64,000 nucleotides of DNA from Cryobacterium mannosilyticum (GCF_004402705.1 NZ_SOFM01000050.1:1-64000); one strand, 5' to 3'. Positions 1 through 10,743 are shown, counted from the first letter of the stretch. The notes: a model not told the origin generated them from the letters alone. Program-made: numbers and translations.

Positions 1-560
1 AGGCAGCGGCGAAGGCGGCTGCGGCGGCCAACAAGCCGGCCCCGGCAGCCCCGGCAGCCCCGGCGGCACCGTCGGCCCCTTCGGCACCGTCCGGCGGCGG
101 CAGCGCCCCGGCATCCGGCGGCGGCTCGGCGCCAGCCCCGGCCCCCGCTCCTGCTCCGGGTCCTGCCCCGGCGCCGAACGCAAACGCCGTGGATGTGGCG
201 ATCTCGTTCGCCAGCGCCCAGCTCGGCGACCGCTACGGCCTCGGCGGCTCCGGCCCCGACGTCTGGGACTGCTCCGGTCTCACCAAGGCGGCCTACGCTG
301 CCGCCGGTGTGTACATCGGATCCCACTCGGCGACGAACCAGTACCGCACCATGGCGAACCAGGGACGCCTGGTCTCATTCAGCCAGGTCCAGCGCGGCGA
401 CCTCGTCTTCTGGGGCGGCGGCGGGGACTACTACCACGTGGCGATCTACGTGGGCGGCGGTCAGGTCCTCGAGGCGGCCGATTACGGCAAGCCGGTGCGC
501 ATCCACAGCATCTGGTCGCCGGGCGACGTCGCGCCCTACGTGGGCCGCCCCACCGGCTGA
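1..560 (+). CDS. NlpC/P60 family peptidoglycan endopeptidase, C-terminal part
   Basis: This is the 3' end of a gene that begins before the window; the reading frame enters at base 3. About 60 residues of Ala/Pro/Ser/Gly-rich linker precede a C-terminal NlpC/P60 domain. The catalytic Cys is in the motif WDCSGLTK and the His in YYHVAIYVG, the standard order for this cysteine peptidase family. Such proteins are secreted and cut the peptide stems of peptidoglycan (RipA-like in actinobacteria). The N-terminal half, which would show a signal peptide and coiled coil, is outside the window. A strong hairpin follows the stop. The family is certain; the exact role is inferred. Confidence 0.9.
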   Translation, partial: AAAKAAAAANKPAPAAPAAPAAPSAPSAPSGGGSAPASGGGSAPAPAPAPAPGPAPAPNANAVDVAISFASAQLGDRYGLGGSGPDVWDCSGLTKAAYAAAGVYIGSHSATNQYRTMANQGRLVSFSQVQRGDLVFWGGGGDYYHVAIYVGGGQVLEAADYGKPVRIHSIWSPGDVAPYVGRPTG

Positions 561-609
561 CCCCCACCCGGCTGACCCCTGCCGGCGGACCCCCACCGGG
601 GCCGTCACA

Positions 610-676
610 CCTCGCCGAGATGTGAGAAAAGCCGCTTGCCAGTCCGGGAAGCGGCTTTTCTCACAGTTCGGCGAGG
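610..676. terminator. Bidirectional terminator between nlpC and ppa
   Basis: A long inverted repeat has arms 610-618/668-676 and 621-637/649-665 with an 11-base loop; the inner 17-bp arms pair perfectly. A-rich and T-rich runs (GAAAA / TTTTC) lie within the stem. It separates two convergent genes, so it can end transcription from both sides. Confidence 0.85.
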
Positions 677-677
677 A

Positions 678-1169
678 CTAGTGGCCCTCGGCGGCCAGCT
701 TCTCGATGCCGTCGCGCACGATCTGGTCGGCCTCGGCCGCGTCGCCCCAACCCTCGGTCTTGACCCACTTGTTCGGTTCGAGGTCCTTGTAGTGCTCGAA
801 GAAGTGCTCGATCTCCTTGCGGGTGTACTCGGGGATGTCGGTGACGTCCTGGATGTAGTCCCAGCGCGGGTCGCCGGCCGGAACGGCGATGACCTTCGCG
901 TCGGAGCCGCCGTCGTCGGTCATGTTGAAGACGCCGACGGGGCGCACGGACACGCCGACGCCGGGGAAGAGCGGGAAGTCCAGGAGCACGAGCACGTCGA
1001 CGGGGTCGCCGTCGAGGCCGAGCGTGTTCTCGAGGAAGCCGTAGTCGGTCGGGTAGACGAAGCTCGTGTAGAGCACCCGGTCCAGGTACACCCGCCCGGT
1101 CTCGTGGTCGACCTCGTATTTGTTGCGGCTCCCGCGAGGGATCTCAATCACTGCGTCGTATTCGGCCAT
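678..1169 (-). CDS. ppa: Inorganic pyrophosphatase
   Basis: The 163-residue protein is a family I soluble pyrophosphatase, which hydrolyses PPi to two phosphates and drives biosynthesis forward. The start MAEYDAVIEIPRGSRNKYE and the metal-binding block DGDPVDVLVLLD (around residues 53-64) are diagnostic, and the length is typical of bacterial PPases. It is convergent with the NlpC gene and divergent from tilS, with about 45 bases between the start codons. A purine-rich AAGGGAG lies about 10 bases before the ATG. Confidence 0.97.
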   Translation of the reverse strand: MAEYDAVIEIPRGSRNKYEVDHETGRVYLDRVLYTSFVYPTDYGFLENTLGLDGDPVDVLVLLDFPLFPGVGVSVRPVGVFNMTDDGGSDAKVIAVPAGDPRWDYIQDVTDIPEYTRKEIEHFFEHYKDLEPNKWVKTEGWGDAAEADQIVRDGIEKLAAEGH

Positions 1170-1202
1170 GGCCTGGTTTCTCCCTTGATCAAAGTCTGCG
1201 GC

Positions 1203-1208
1203 TAACGT
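1203..1208 (+). promoter_or_regulatory. Putative -10 element, leaderless tilS
   Basis: TAACGT lies six bases before the A of the tilS ATG at 1215, which would place the transcription start on the start codon. No Shine-Dalgarno sequence precedes the ATG, in agreement with a leaderless mRNA. The -35 region is weak. Confidence 0.4.
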
Positions 1209-1214
1209 TACTGG

Positions 1215-2258
1215 ATGCAGTCACCACCCCGCCCGAGACTAACCCCGGCCATCGCCGATGTGCGCCGGATGGTGCGGGGTGCCCTCCCGGCCCGCGGGCT
1301 CGTGCTGGTGGGCCTGAGCGGGGGAGCGGACTCCCTCGCCCTCGCCGCCGCCTGCGCGTTCGAGGCCGGCCGGGCCGGCATCCGGGCCGGGGCCGTCATC
1401 GTCGACCACGCGCTGCAGGCCGGGTCGGCGGATGTCGCGGCCACGGCGGCAGGCCAGGCCACCGCCCTCGGGCTCGCCCCGGTGCTCGTGCTCCGGGTCA
1501 CCGTCGACCATGCCGCGGCCGGCGACGGCCCGGAAGCGGCCGCCCGCACGGCCCGCTACGCCGCCTTCGACACGGCCCTGGCCGAGACCGGCGCGAGCCA
1601 CATCCTCCTCGGCCACACTCTCGACGACCAGGCGGAGACGGTGCTGCTCGGCCTGGCCCGGGGATCGGGGCCGACCAGCCTGCAGGGCATGGCCGCCGCC
1701 AGCGGACCCTACCTGCGCCCGCTGCTCGGCCTGCGCCGGAGCGTCACGCGACAGTTCTGTGTCGACGCCGGCCTGGCGCCCTGGCACGATCCGCACAACG
1801 TCGAACCGCGCTTCACCCGGGTGCGGGTGCGGGAGAGAGTGCTGCCGCTGCTCGAACGGGAGCTCGGCCCGGGTGTCGCCGAGGCGCTCGCCCGCACCGC
1901 CGAACAGCTGCGGGAGGACTCGGCGGCCCTCGACGCCCTCGCCCGCGGGATCGGCGACGAGCTCGGCGAGCCCGCGGACGACGGGGCGCTGAGGGTCAGC
2001 GTGGCGGTGCTCGCGGCGAGCCCGCCCGCGCTTCGGCAGCGGAGCATCCGTTTCTTCGCCGAACGCGAGTTCGGGGTCTCCCTGGGCCGGGTGCACACCC
2101 TGGCCGTCGCCCGCCTGGTCACCGACTGGCACGGGCAGAAGGCGCTCGACCTGCCAGGCATTAGAGTTGTACGGCAGGACGGATGGTTGATTTTCTCCGG
2201 GCCTGGACCCGAACCGAGCAAAGGACCCTCTCGCTCCCATGGAACCACGCGACATTGA
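1215..2258 (+). CDS. tilS: tRNA(Ile)-lysidine synthase
   Basis: A 347-residue N-type ATP pyrophosphatase that converts C34 of the CAU-anticodon tRNA-Ile to lysidine, so that it reads AUA. The PP-loop SGGADS is at about residues 35-40, followed by the family block GHTLDDQAETVLLGLARG near residue 135 and RFTRVRVRERVLPLL near residue 197. The C-terminal part is short, as in other actinobacterial TilS. The last 20 bases overlap hpt, a pairing conserved in many bacteria. The start appears leaderless. Confidence 0.95.
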   Translation: MQSPPRPRLTPAIADVRRMVRGALPARGLVLVGLSGGADSLALAAACAFEAGRAGIRAGAVIVDHALQAGSADVAATAAGQATALGLAPVLVLRVTVDHAAAGDGPEAAARTARYAAFDTALAETGASHILLGHTLDDQAETVLLGLARGSGPTSLQGMAAASGPYLRPLLGLRRSVTRQFCVDAGLAPWHDPHNVEPRFTRVRVRERVLPLLERELGPGVAEALARTAEQLREDSAALDALARGIGDELGEPADDGALRVSVAVLAASPPALRQRSIRFFAEREFGVSLGRVHTLAVARLVTDWHGQKALDLPGIRVVRQDGWLIFSGPGPEPSKGPSRSHGTTRH

Positions 2259-2790
2259 CGGCGACCTGACCGAGATTCTGATCGAGGAAGAGGCCATCCG
2301 CGACAGGCTGGCCGAGTTGTGCCGCCGGATCGAGGCGGACTACGCCGGCAAGGACCTGCTGCTCGTCGGAGTCCTCAAGGGTGCCGTGATGGTGATGGCC
2401 GACCTGGCCCGCGAACTCAAGCACCCCATCGCGATGGACTGGATGGCCGTGAGCTCCTACGGCTCCGGAACGCAGTCCAGCGGCGTCGTGCGCATCCTCA
2501 AGGACCTCGACACCGACCTGCACGGCCGCAACGTGCTCATCGTCGAGGACATCATCGACTCGGGCCTGACCCTGTCCTGGCTCCTCGCCAACCTCAAGTC
2601 GCGTGAACCGGAGTCCGTGGAGATCTGTGCGCTGCTCCGCAAGCCGGATGCCGCGAGGGTCGACATCGATGTGAAGTACCTCGGTTTCGACATCCCGAAC
2701 CAGTTCGTCGTGGGCTACGGCCTCGACTACGACGAGAAGTACCGCAACCTGCGTTCGGTCGGCGTGCTCGCGCCGCACATCTACGCCTAA
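2239..2790 (+). CDS. hpt: Hypoxanthine phosphoribosyltransferase
   Basis: A 183-residue purine-salvage enzyme that makes IMP or GMP from hypoxanthine or guanine and PRPP. The PRPP-binding loop VLIVEDIIDSGLT is at about residues 98-110, and VGVLKGAVMVMADL near residue 43 is the typical N-terminal block. It overlaps the 3' end of tilS by 20 bases, so it is probably translationally coupled. A 54-base gap then separates it from ftsH, which seems to have its own promoter. Confidence 0.96.
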   Translation: MEPRDIDGDLTEILIEEEAIRDRLAELCRRIEADYAGKDLLLVGVLKGAVMVMADLARELKHPIAMDWMAVSSYGSGTQSSGVVRILKDLDTDLHGRNVLIVEDIIDSGLTLSWLLANLKSREPESVEICALLRKPDAARVDIDVKYLGFDIPNQFVVGYGLDYDEKYRNLRSVGVLAPHIYA

Positions 2791-2838
2791 CGATCGCGCT
2801 CAGGGCGAACACACGGCGACCACCCAGTGGCGGCACGA

Positions 2839-2844
2839 TAGCCT
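2839..2844 (+). promoter_or_regulatory. Putative -10 element of ftsH
   Basis: TAGCCT ends directly before a GTG at 2845 and nine bases before the ATG at 2854. A GTG start at 2845 would leave no room between the -10 element and the start codon, so this favours the ATG at 2854. No clear -35 is visible. Confidence 0.4.
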
Positions 2845-2853
2845 GTGACAACC

Positions 2854-4866
<2,013 letters not shown>

Positions 4867-4873
4867 GCGCCGG

Positions 4874-5473
4874 GTGGCAGTCGACAGGACGCGGATCGAG
4901 GCCGCGGTCGTTGAGCTCCTTGCCGCGATCGGCGAGGATGTCTCCCGGCCCGGCCTGGAGGCGACCCCGCGACGCGTCGCCGAGTCCTACAGCGAGTACT
5001 TCGCCGGGCTCGGCGTCGACCCGCTCGACCACCTGCGGGACACGATCCCGGTCGGCCCGGCCACGGGGGAGCTCGTGCTCGTGCGCGACCTCGCCTTCCG
5101 CTCCGTCTGCGAGCACCACCTGCTGCCGTTCATCGGCCGCGCCCACCTGGCCTACCTGCCGGGCGACCGGGTGGTCGGCCTCGGCCGTCTGCCCGCCGTG
5201 GTCGACACCCTCGCCGCGCGCCCTCAGGTGCAGGAGCGCCTGACCGAGGAGATCGCCGAGGCGCTGCAGACCGGCCTGGCTCCCCGCGGCATCCTCGTGG
5301 TGCTCGACGCCGTGCACGGCTGCGTGACCACCCGCGGTCCCCGCCAGACGGCCAGCTCGACCGTGACCATGGCCAGCCGCGGCGAACTGTCCGACCCGGC
5401 GCACCGCGCGGAGATCATGGCCCTGATCGGTGCCGGCCCGATAAGTGCCGGCCCGATCGGTGCTGCACGGTGA
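4874..5473 (+). CDS. folE: GTP cyclohydrolase I
   Basis: A 199-residue enzyme for the first step of folate synthesis (GTP to dihydroneopterin triphosphate). Zinc ligands are seen in SVCEHHLLPF and VHGCVTTRG, and the substrate-binding block is GDRVVGLGRLP. The start is GTG. The last 14 residues contain a short GAGPIS/AGPIGA repeat, a recent-looking C-terminal extension. The stop overlaps the folP start in GTGA, so translation is coupled; folE leads a compact folate operon. Confidence 0.97.
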   Translation: MAVDRTRIEAAVVELLAAIGEDVSRPGLEATPRRVAESYSEYFAGLGVDPLDHLRDTIPVGPATGELVLVRDLAFRSVCEHHLLPFIGRAHLAYLPGDRVVGLGRLPAVVDTLAARPQVQERLTEEIAEALQTGLAPRGILVVLDAVHGCVTTRGPRQTASSTVTMASRGELSDPAHRAEIMALIGAGPISAGPIGAAR

Positions 5474-6285
5474 CCGTGTCGACCCAGGTGATGGGGGTGC
5501 TCAACGTCACGCCCGACTCGTTCAGCGACGGCGGCAAATGGGCCACGACGGATGCCGCGATCAGCCACGGCCTCGCCCTCCGCGCCGAGGGAGCCGACCT
5601 GATCGACGTGGGCGGTGAGTCCACCCGCCCGGGCGCGGTCAGGGTCTCGCCCGCCGACGAGCAGTCCCGGATCATCCCGGTGATCACCGAACTGGCCCGG
5701 CAGGGCGTGGTGGTCAGCGTGGACACCCTCAACTCGGGCACCGCCGCGGCAGCCGCCGCGGCCGGCGCCGCCATCATCAACGACGTCTCCGGCGGTCTCG
5801 CCGACCCGCGGATGGCCGCCGTCGCCGCCGACACCGGGCTCACCTATGTCGCCATGCACTGGCGCGGGCACGCGCAGAAGATGGATTCGCTGGCGGTCTA
5901 CGGCGACGTCGTCGCCGAGGTGCTCGCCGAACTGTCCTGGCGGGTCGACGCCCTCACCAACGCGGGCGTCCGGCGCGACAAGATCGTGCTCGACCCGGGC
6001 CTCGGCTTCGCGAAGCTCCCGGCGCACAACTGGCGGCTGCTCGCGAACCTGGACGCGTTCGGCACCCTCGGGCTGCCGGTCATGGTCGGCGCGTCCCGCA
6101 AGCGTTTCCTGGCCGGGGTGCTTCCGGAAGACGCCGGCATCGAGGCGCGCGACCTGCCGACCGCGGTGCTCAGCGTGCTCGCCGCCCAGGCCGGGGCGTG
6201 GGCGGTGCGCGTGCACGACGTCCCGGCGACCCGCACGGCCCTGAACGTGCTCGCACTGGTGGACTCCGCCAGAATGGAACCATGA
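5470..6285 (+). CDS. folP: Dihydropteroate synthase
   Basis: A 271-residue TIM-barrel enzyme joining dihydropterin pyrophosphate and p-aminobenzoate, the sulfonamide target. The two Pfam/PROSITE signatures are visible: VMGVLNVTPDSFSDGG at the N-terminus and DLIDVGGESTRPGA near residue 43. GASRKRFL near residue 208 is the pterin/phosphate-binding block. It starts with GTG inside the folE stop and ends in ATGA with folB. Confidence 0.97.
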   Translation: MTVSTQVMGVLNVTPDSFSDGGKWATTDAAISHGLALRAEGADLIDVGGESTRPGAVRVSPADEQSRIIPVITELARQGVVVSVDTLNSGTAAAAAAAGAAIINDVSGGLADPRMAAVAADTGLTYVAMHWRGHAQKMDSLAVYGDVVAEVLAELSWRVDALTNAGVRRDKIVLDPGLGFAKLPAHNWRLLANLDAFGTLGLPVMVGASRKRFLAGVLPEDAGIEARDLPTAVLSVLAAQAGAWAVRVHDVPATRTALNVLALVDSARMEP

Positions 6286-6647
6286 CAAGCGACTCCATCA
6301 CCCTCACCGGGCTGCGGGTCACCGCGCACCACGGCGTCTACGACTTCGAGCGTGAGAACGGGCAGGACTTCGTCATCGACGTCACGGTGTGGCTCGACCT
6401 CCGGGCCGCGGCACACTCCGACGACCTGGCCGGCACCATCCACTACGGCGAACTCGCGGTCGAGGTGACGGATGCCGCGAGGGGCAACCCGGTGGACCTG
6501 ATCGAGACCGTCGCCGAACGCATCGCAGCCGTGGTTCTCGCCCACGAGCAGGCGGAACGGGTGCAGGTCACCGTGCACAAACCGAATGCCCCCATCTCGG
6601 TGCCGTTCGCCGACGTCGCCGTGCAGATCACCCGGACCCGGGCATGA
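6282..6647 (+). CDS. folB: Dihydroneopterin aldolase
   Basis: A 121-residue enzyme that converts dihydroneopterin to 6-hydroxymethyl-dihydropterin and glycolaldehyde. Conserved blocks are GLRVTAHHGVYDFER (catalytic Glu near residue 21), YGELA near residue 58, and the C-terminal VTVHKPNAPI. An upstream in-frame ATG exists, but the ATG at 6282 is chosen because it overlaps the folP stop in ATGA, the coupling used throughout this operon. Confidence 0.95.
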   Translation: MTSDSITLTGLRVTAHHGVYDFERENGQDFVIDVTVWLDLRAAAHSDDLAGTIHYGELAVEVTDAARGNPVDLIETVAERIAAVVLAHEQAERVQVTVHKPNAPISVPFADVAVQITRTRA

Positions 6648-7225
6648 GCCCGGCATCCGCAGGCACCGGCCCCGCCGATTCGCCGCACGCCGATCCACCG
6701 CACGCCGATCCACCGCACGCCGAGCCGGTCGTGCTCGCCCTCGGCAGCAACCTCGGCGACCGCACCCGGACCCTGGCCGCCGCCGTGCGGGCCCTCGCGG
6801 ACCTGCCCGGCTTCGACCTGACCGGAGTGTCGCCGGCATTCGAATCCGCCGCCGTCAAACCGTCCGGGGTCGATGAGACCGCCCCCCGCTACCTCAACTC
6901 GGTGGTCGCCGGGGAGTACACCGGCACCCCGCACGCCCTGCTCGACGCGGTCAACGGCATCGAAGCCGACCTCGGCCGGGTGCGCGCCGAACGCTGGGGC
7001 GACCGCACGCTGGACATCGACATCATCGTCTTCGGCGCCCTGGAGTTCTCCGACGACCGGCTGACGATCCCGCATCCGCTGGCCCACGAACGCGACTTCG
7101 TGCTCGCCCCCTGGCTGGAGCTCGACCCGGAGGCGGCCATCCCCGGGCGCGGCCCGGTGCGCGCCCTGCTCGCCGGCCTCCATCCCACGGTGGCGCCCTA
7201 CCGGGAGATCGGCGGCGACCGATGA
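6644..7225 (+). CDS. folK: 2-amino-4-hydroxy-6-hydroxymethyldihydropteridine pyrophosphokinase
   Basis: A 193-residue HPPK, which pyrophosphorylates hydroxymethyl-dihydropterin for FolP. LALGSNLGDR near residue 30 and the signature WGDRTLDIDII near residue 120 are diagnostic. About 25 extra N-terminal residues contain a threefold direct repeat (HADPP), made by 15-bp DNA repeats at about 6684-6723. The ATG at 6644 is chosen from ATGA overlap with folB; the frame stays open further upstream. Confidence 0.94.
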   Translation: MSPASAGTGPADSPHADPPHADPPHAEPVVLALGSNLGDRTRTLAAAVRALADLPGFDLTGVSPAFESAAVKPSGVDETAPRYLNSVVAGEYTGTPHALLDAVNGIEADLGRVRAERWGDRTLDIDIIVFGALEFSDDRLTIPHPLAHERDFVLAPWLELDPEAAIPGRGPVRALLAGLHPTVAPYREIGGDR

Positions 7226-7695
7226 AGCGCACCCAGCCGGGCACGGTCATCCTGCTGGTCCTGGTCGGACTCGTGTTCGGGTTCCTGCTCGAGGTGACCG
7301 CCGCCGCGACCGGGTCGCCCATCCTGATCCTCCCGATCACCCTGCCGATCGCGCTGGTCGTCATCGGCGTGGCCGTCGCCCTGCTGGCCTGGCCGATCCG
7401 CCAGGCCACCCGTGGCAAACCCGGCCGCCGCGTCGACCCGTTCATGGCCATGCGGGTGGCTGTGCTGGCGAAGGCGTCCGCGTTCAGCGGGGCGCTGTTC
7501 CTCGGCGCGGGCCTCGGCATCGTGCTCTACGTCCTCACCCGCTCGGTCGTGCCGACGGTAACATCGGTATGGCTCGCCATCGGCATGGCGGTCGGCGCCG
7601 CACTCCTCCTCACGGGCGGTCTGGTCGCCGAACACTTCTGCACCCTGCCGCCCGATGACGACGATGAGAAGGAGCGGGGAGAAGCGCGTGCCTGA
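7222..7695 (+). CDS. DUF3180 domain membrane protein
   Basis: A 157-residue protein with four predicted membrane helices (about residues 8-27, 33-53, 84-105 and 112-132) and an acidic tail PPDDDDEKE. The length, topology and position directly after folK match the actinobacterial DUF3180 family, whose function is unknown. Coupled to folK by ATGA overlap. Confidence 0.88.
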   Translation: MKRTQPGTVILLVLVGLVFGFLLEVTAAATGSPILILPITLPIALVVIGVAVALLAWPIRQATRGKPGRRVDPFMAMRVAVLAKASAFSGALFLGAGLGIVLYVLTRSVVPTVTSVWLAIGMAVGAALLLTGGLVAEHFCTLPPDDDDEKERGEARA

Positions 7696-8191
7696 ACCCG
7701 AAACGCCACGCCGGCTGGACCTGCCGGACGTCCCCGACTGGAAGCGGGTCTCCCCGCGTTATGTCCTGGTGGAGATCGTCGGCACCGTGCTCTTCGGCCT
7801 CGCCCTCTGCGGCGGCGCGGTCGTGCTCTGGCTCGTCGTCGGCCTGGAGTGGGCACCGTACCTGATCGGGGCGATCGTGCTCGTCACCCTGCTCACCGTG
7901 CTCTTCGAGCCGCGCCGGGTGCGCGCCATCGGCTACCAGCTGCGGCAGGACGACCTGCTGTTCCGGCGGGGCATCATGTTCACGCGCTTCGTGTCGGTTC
8001 CCTACGGTCGGATGCAGCTGGTCGACATCACCCGCGGCCCGATCGCCCGCTGGCTCGGCCTGGCCGACCTGAAATTCGTCACCGCGGCCGCCTCCTCCGG
8101 CGTGCTCATCCCCGGCCTGGCCGAGGCCGACGCGGAGAGCCTGCGCGACCGGCTGGTCGAACTGGCCGAGAGCCGCCGGGCCGGGCTGTGA
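7688..8191 (+). CDS. PH domain-containing membrane protein, YdbS-like
   Basis: The protein of about 167 residues has two membrane helices (about residues 24-47 and 52-70) followed by a bacterial PH (bPH2/DUF304) domain beginning RRVRAIGYQLRQDDLLFRRGIMFTRF. The GTG at 7688 is preferred over an ATG at 7655 because a purine-rich AAGGAGCGGGGAG stands just before it and the overlap with the previous gene is then only 8 bases. YdbS/YdbT pairs occur widely; in Bacillus they affect resistance to an antimicrobial peptide, but the role here is unknown. Confidence 0.88.
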   Translation: MPEPETPRRLDLPDVPDWKRVSPRYVLVEIVGTVLFGLALCGGAVVLWLVVGLEWAPYLIGAIVLVTLLTVLFEPRRVRAIGYQLRQDDLLFRRGIMFTRFVSVPYGRMQLVDITRGPIARWLGLADLKFVTAAASSGVLIPGLAEADAESLRDRLVELAESRRAGL

Positions 8192-9915
8192 CCAGCCTCG
8201 CCGACGGTGAATGGCACCGGCTGCATCCGGCCAGCCCGCTGCTGCGCGGCGGGATCTTCATCGTCGCGGTGCTCGGCTTCATCGTCGCGAACCTCCGCGA
8301 ACGGCTGATCGACTTCTTCTTCGGCGTGCCCGTCTACGGCAGTGACCCGATCGACGAGATCATGCGGCGCGGCGCGGTCGGCTGGGCGCTGCTCATCGTC
8401 GCCGTCGTGCTCGTGTTGATCCTGCTCGGCTTCTACCTCTCCTGGCGCATGCACACCTTCCGGGTCAGCGACGAGGTCGTCGAGGTGCGCAGCGGACTTG
8501 TCTTCCGCAGCAACCGGCGGGCCAGGCTCGATCGGATCCAGGGCGTCAACATCGTGCGGCCGTTCGTGCCGCGGCTGTTCGGGGCCGCGAAACTCGAGGT
8601 CAGCGTGGCCGGGCAGGACGCGAACGTGCAGTTGGCCTACCTGGGCTCGGCCCTGGCGGATGCGCTGCGCCGGGACATCCTGCACCTCGCCTCCGGGCTC
8701 CGCCAGCCCGCCGCCTCTGCCTCTGCCTCTGCCGCTGCTGCTGCTGCTGCCGCCGCCTCTGCCGCCTCTGCCGCGGCTACCTCCACCACGGCTGTTCCGA
8801 ATTCAGGAACCGAGGCCGAAAACGGGGCGGAAACCGGCGGCCTCCGCAGTCAGCGGGCTTCCGCACCTGAATTCGGGACAGCGGAGGGCCGGGTTCCCGG
8901 GGGGAGCGGCGCTCCCGCGGGGATCGGCGCGGCGGCGGCAGGCATCGCCGGCGGGATCGGCGGATTCGCCGTCGACCGGGCGAACGAGTTCTTCGCCCCG
9001 GAACTGGATCCGGACGCGGCCCCACCCGAGTCGGTCGTGCGGATCCCGCCCGGCCGGCTGATCGGCTCGGTCTTCTTCAGCGGCTTCACCGTGTTCCTCG
9101 TGCTGGCCGGGATCGCCCTCGTCGTCTCCATCGCGTTCGGCGGCAGCGGCTGGCTGCTCGTGGCCATCCTCCCCGGCATGATCGGCAGCGTCAGCTACTA
9201 CTTCTCCCGGTTCACCAAGTCCCTGCGCTACAGCATCGCCGGCACCCCCGACGGCGTGCGGGTGGGCTTCGGCCTGCTGTCGACGAGCAACGAGACGCTC
9301 CCGCCCGGCCGCATCCACGCCATCCGGGTGTCGCAGCCCGTGCTCTGGCGCCCGTTCGGCTGGTGGCAGGTGCGGATCAACACGGCCGGGCACTCCACCA
9401 ATAAGGGCGCGGCCGGCGAGGCCAACACCACGACCCTCCCGGTCGGAACGGAGGACGACGTCGCCCGGGTGCTCGAACTGATCCTGCCCGGGTTCAACTC
9501 CGCCGAACACCTCGCGCTGATCGGCCGCGGCCTCCGCTCCACGGGCGGAGACGACGGTTTCACCAATGCGCCCGGGCGTGCCGCCTGGCTCCGCCCGTTC
9601 TCCTGGCGCCGCACCGGCTACGCAATCTCAGACGGGATCGCGCTGCTGCGCCGCGGCACCGTCAGCCGGGAACTGATCCTCGTGCCGCTGGCCCGGCTGC
9701 AGAGCGTCGGCGTCAGCCAGGGCCCGGTGCTGCGGATGCTCCGCCTCGCCTCGGCCTCACTGCACACCGTCGCCGGCCCGGTCGCCGCCACGCTCAGCGT
9801 GCTCGACGCCGGAGAGGCCGTGACCCTGTTCGAGCGCGTCTCCGCCGGCGCGATCGAGTCCGCCCACCTGGACACCAGCCACCACTGGAACCTCCCGAAC
9901 GGAGCCCCCCGATGA
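8188..9915 (+). CDS. PH domain-containing membrane protein, YdbT-like
   Basis: A 575-residue partner of the previous protein. It has an N-terminal pair of membrane helices (about residues 22-42 and 65-87), a first PH domain with the FRVSDEVVEVRSGLVFR block, a low-complexity linker (about residues 170-270, poly Ala/Ser then Gly-rich), a second helix pair (about 290-340), and further PH repeats (YSIAGTPDGVRVGFGLL; YAISDGIALLRRG). The GTG at 8188 overlaps the upstream stop in GTGA. The linker contains a 90-bp DNA palindrome listed separately. Conserved family, function unproven. Confidence 0.88.
   Translation: MTSLADGEWHRLHPASPLLRGGIFIVAVLGFIVANLRERLIDFFFGVPVYGSDPIDEIMRRGAVGWALLIVAVVLVLILLGFYLSWRMHTFRVSDEVVEVRSGLVFRSNRRARLDRIQGVNIVRPFVPRLFGAAKLEVSVAGQDANVQLAYLGSALADALRRDILHLASGLRQPAASASASAAAAAAAAASAASAAATSTTAVPNSGTEAENGAETGGLRSQRASAPEFGTAEGRVPGGSGAPAGIGAAAAGIAGGIGGFAVDRANEFFAPELDPDAAPPESVVRIPPGRLIGSVFFSGFTVFLVLAGIALVVSIAFGGSGWLLVAILPGMIGSVSYYFSRFTKSLRYSIAGTPDGVRVGFGLLSTSNETLPPGRIHAIRVSQPVLWRPFGWWQVRINTAGHSTNKGAAGEANTTTLPVGTEDDVARVLELILPGFNSAEHLALIGRGLRSTGGDDGFTNAPGRAAWLRPFSWRRTGYAISDGIALLRRGTVSRELILVPLARLQSVGVSQGPVLRMLRLASASLHTVAGPVAATLSVLDAGEAVTLFERVSAGAIESAHLDTSHHWNLPNGAPR
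8792..8881. repeat. 90-bp palindromic element inside the ydbT-like gene
   Basis: Arms 8792-8807 and 8866-8881 are inverted repeats matching at 15 of 16 positions (core CCGAATTCAGG). A nested 7-bp inverted repeat lies at 8812-8818/8838-8844. The element keeps the reading frame and falls in the low-complexity linker, next to a GCCTCT/GCTGCT microsatellite at about 8708-8780 that encodes the Ala/Ser run. Confidence 0.7.
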
Positions 9916-10718
9916 CGCAGCGACCCGGCCGACTCGGGATCGGCATCATCGGCGCCGGCCATGTCGGCCCCATCCTCGGCGCTGCCCTGGCCGGCGCCGG
10001 CCACGCGATCGTCGGAATCTCCGCGATCTCCCAGACCAGCCGCGACCGGGCCGAAGCCATCCTGCCGTTCGTGCCCATCCTGACCGTGCCCGAGATCGTC
10101 GAGCGCAGCGAACTGGTGATCATCGCCGTGCCGGACACCCAGCTGGAAAGCCTCATCGCCGGGCTCGCCGCCACCGGCACCTGGCAGGCCGGCCAGCTCG
10201 TGCTGCACACCTCCGCCCGGTTCGGCACGACCGTGCTCGCCCCGGCCCAGGCCGGCGGGGCGATCCCGCTGGCGATCCACCCGGCGATGAGCTTCACCGG
10301 CACGAGCATCGACATCGCCCGGCTGGCCGATAGCTGGTTCGCGGTAACCGCTCCCACCCCGGTTCTGCCGATCGCGCAGGCGCTCGTCGTGGAGATGGGC
10401 GGCGAACCGGTGATCGTCGCGGAGGCCGATCGCCCCCGTTACGCCGAGGCCGTGGACACGGCCACCGCGTTCGCGACCTCGATCGTCGAACAGGCGACCG
10501 GCCTGCTCGCCGGGATCGGGATCGACCGGCCCGGCGCCGTGATCGCGCCGCTGGTGCGCTCGGCCATGGAGAACGCCCTGGCCCGCACCAGCCCCGACCG
10601 GCTCGACCTGTCCCTGCTCGCGGACCTGCCTGGGCCGGGCACCCGCGACGACCCGGCCGGCGAAAACCGTGCCCGCGAAGACCCTGCACACGAAGACGCT
10701 GACGACTTCGATGAATGA
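9912..10718 (+). CDS. DUF2520 / Rossmann-like oxidoreductase (possible ketopantoate reductase)
   Basis: A 268-residue protein with an N-terminal NAD(P) fold (IGIIGAGHVGPILGAALAGAG) and C-terminal helical DUF2520 domain (RPRYAEAVDTATAFATSIVEQA near residue 175). The last 25 residues are acidic and variable. This family (COG5495) resembles 6-phosphogluconate/ketopantoate reductases and often lies beside panC, as here, 25 bases upstream. A role in making pantoate, substituting for PanE, is an inference from context. Coupled to the upstream gene by ATGA. Confidence 0.85.
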   Translation: MTQRPGRLGIGIIGAGHVGPILGAALAGAGHAIVGISAISQTSRDRAEAILPFVPILTVPEIVERSELVIIAVPDTQLESLIAGLAATGTWQAGQLVLHTSARFGTTVLAPAQAGGAIPLAIHPAMSFTGTSIDIARLADSWFAVTAPTPVLPIAQALVVEMGGEPVIVAEADRPRYAEAVDTATAFATSIVEQATGLLAGIGIDRPGAVIAPLVRSAMENALARTSPDRLDLSLLADLPGPGTRDDPAGENRAREDPAHEDADDFDE

Positions 10719-10743
10719 ACCAACCGCAACACACGGAGGACGA

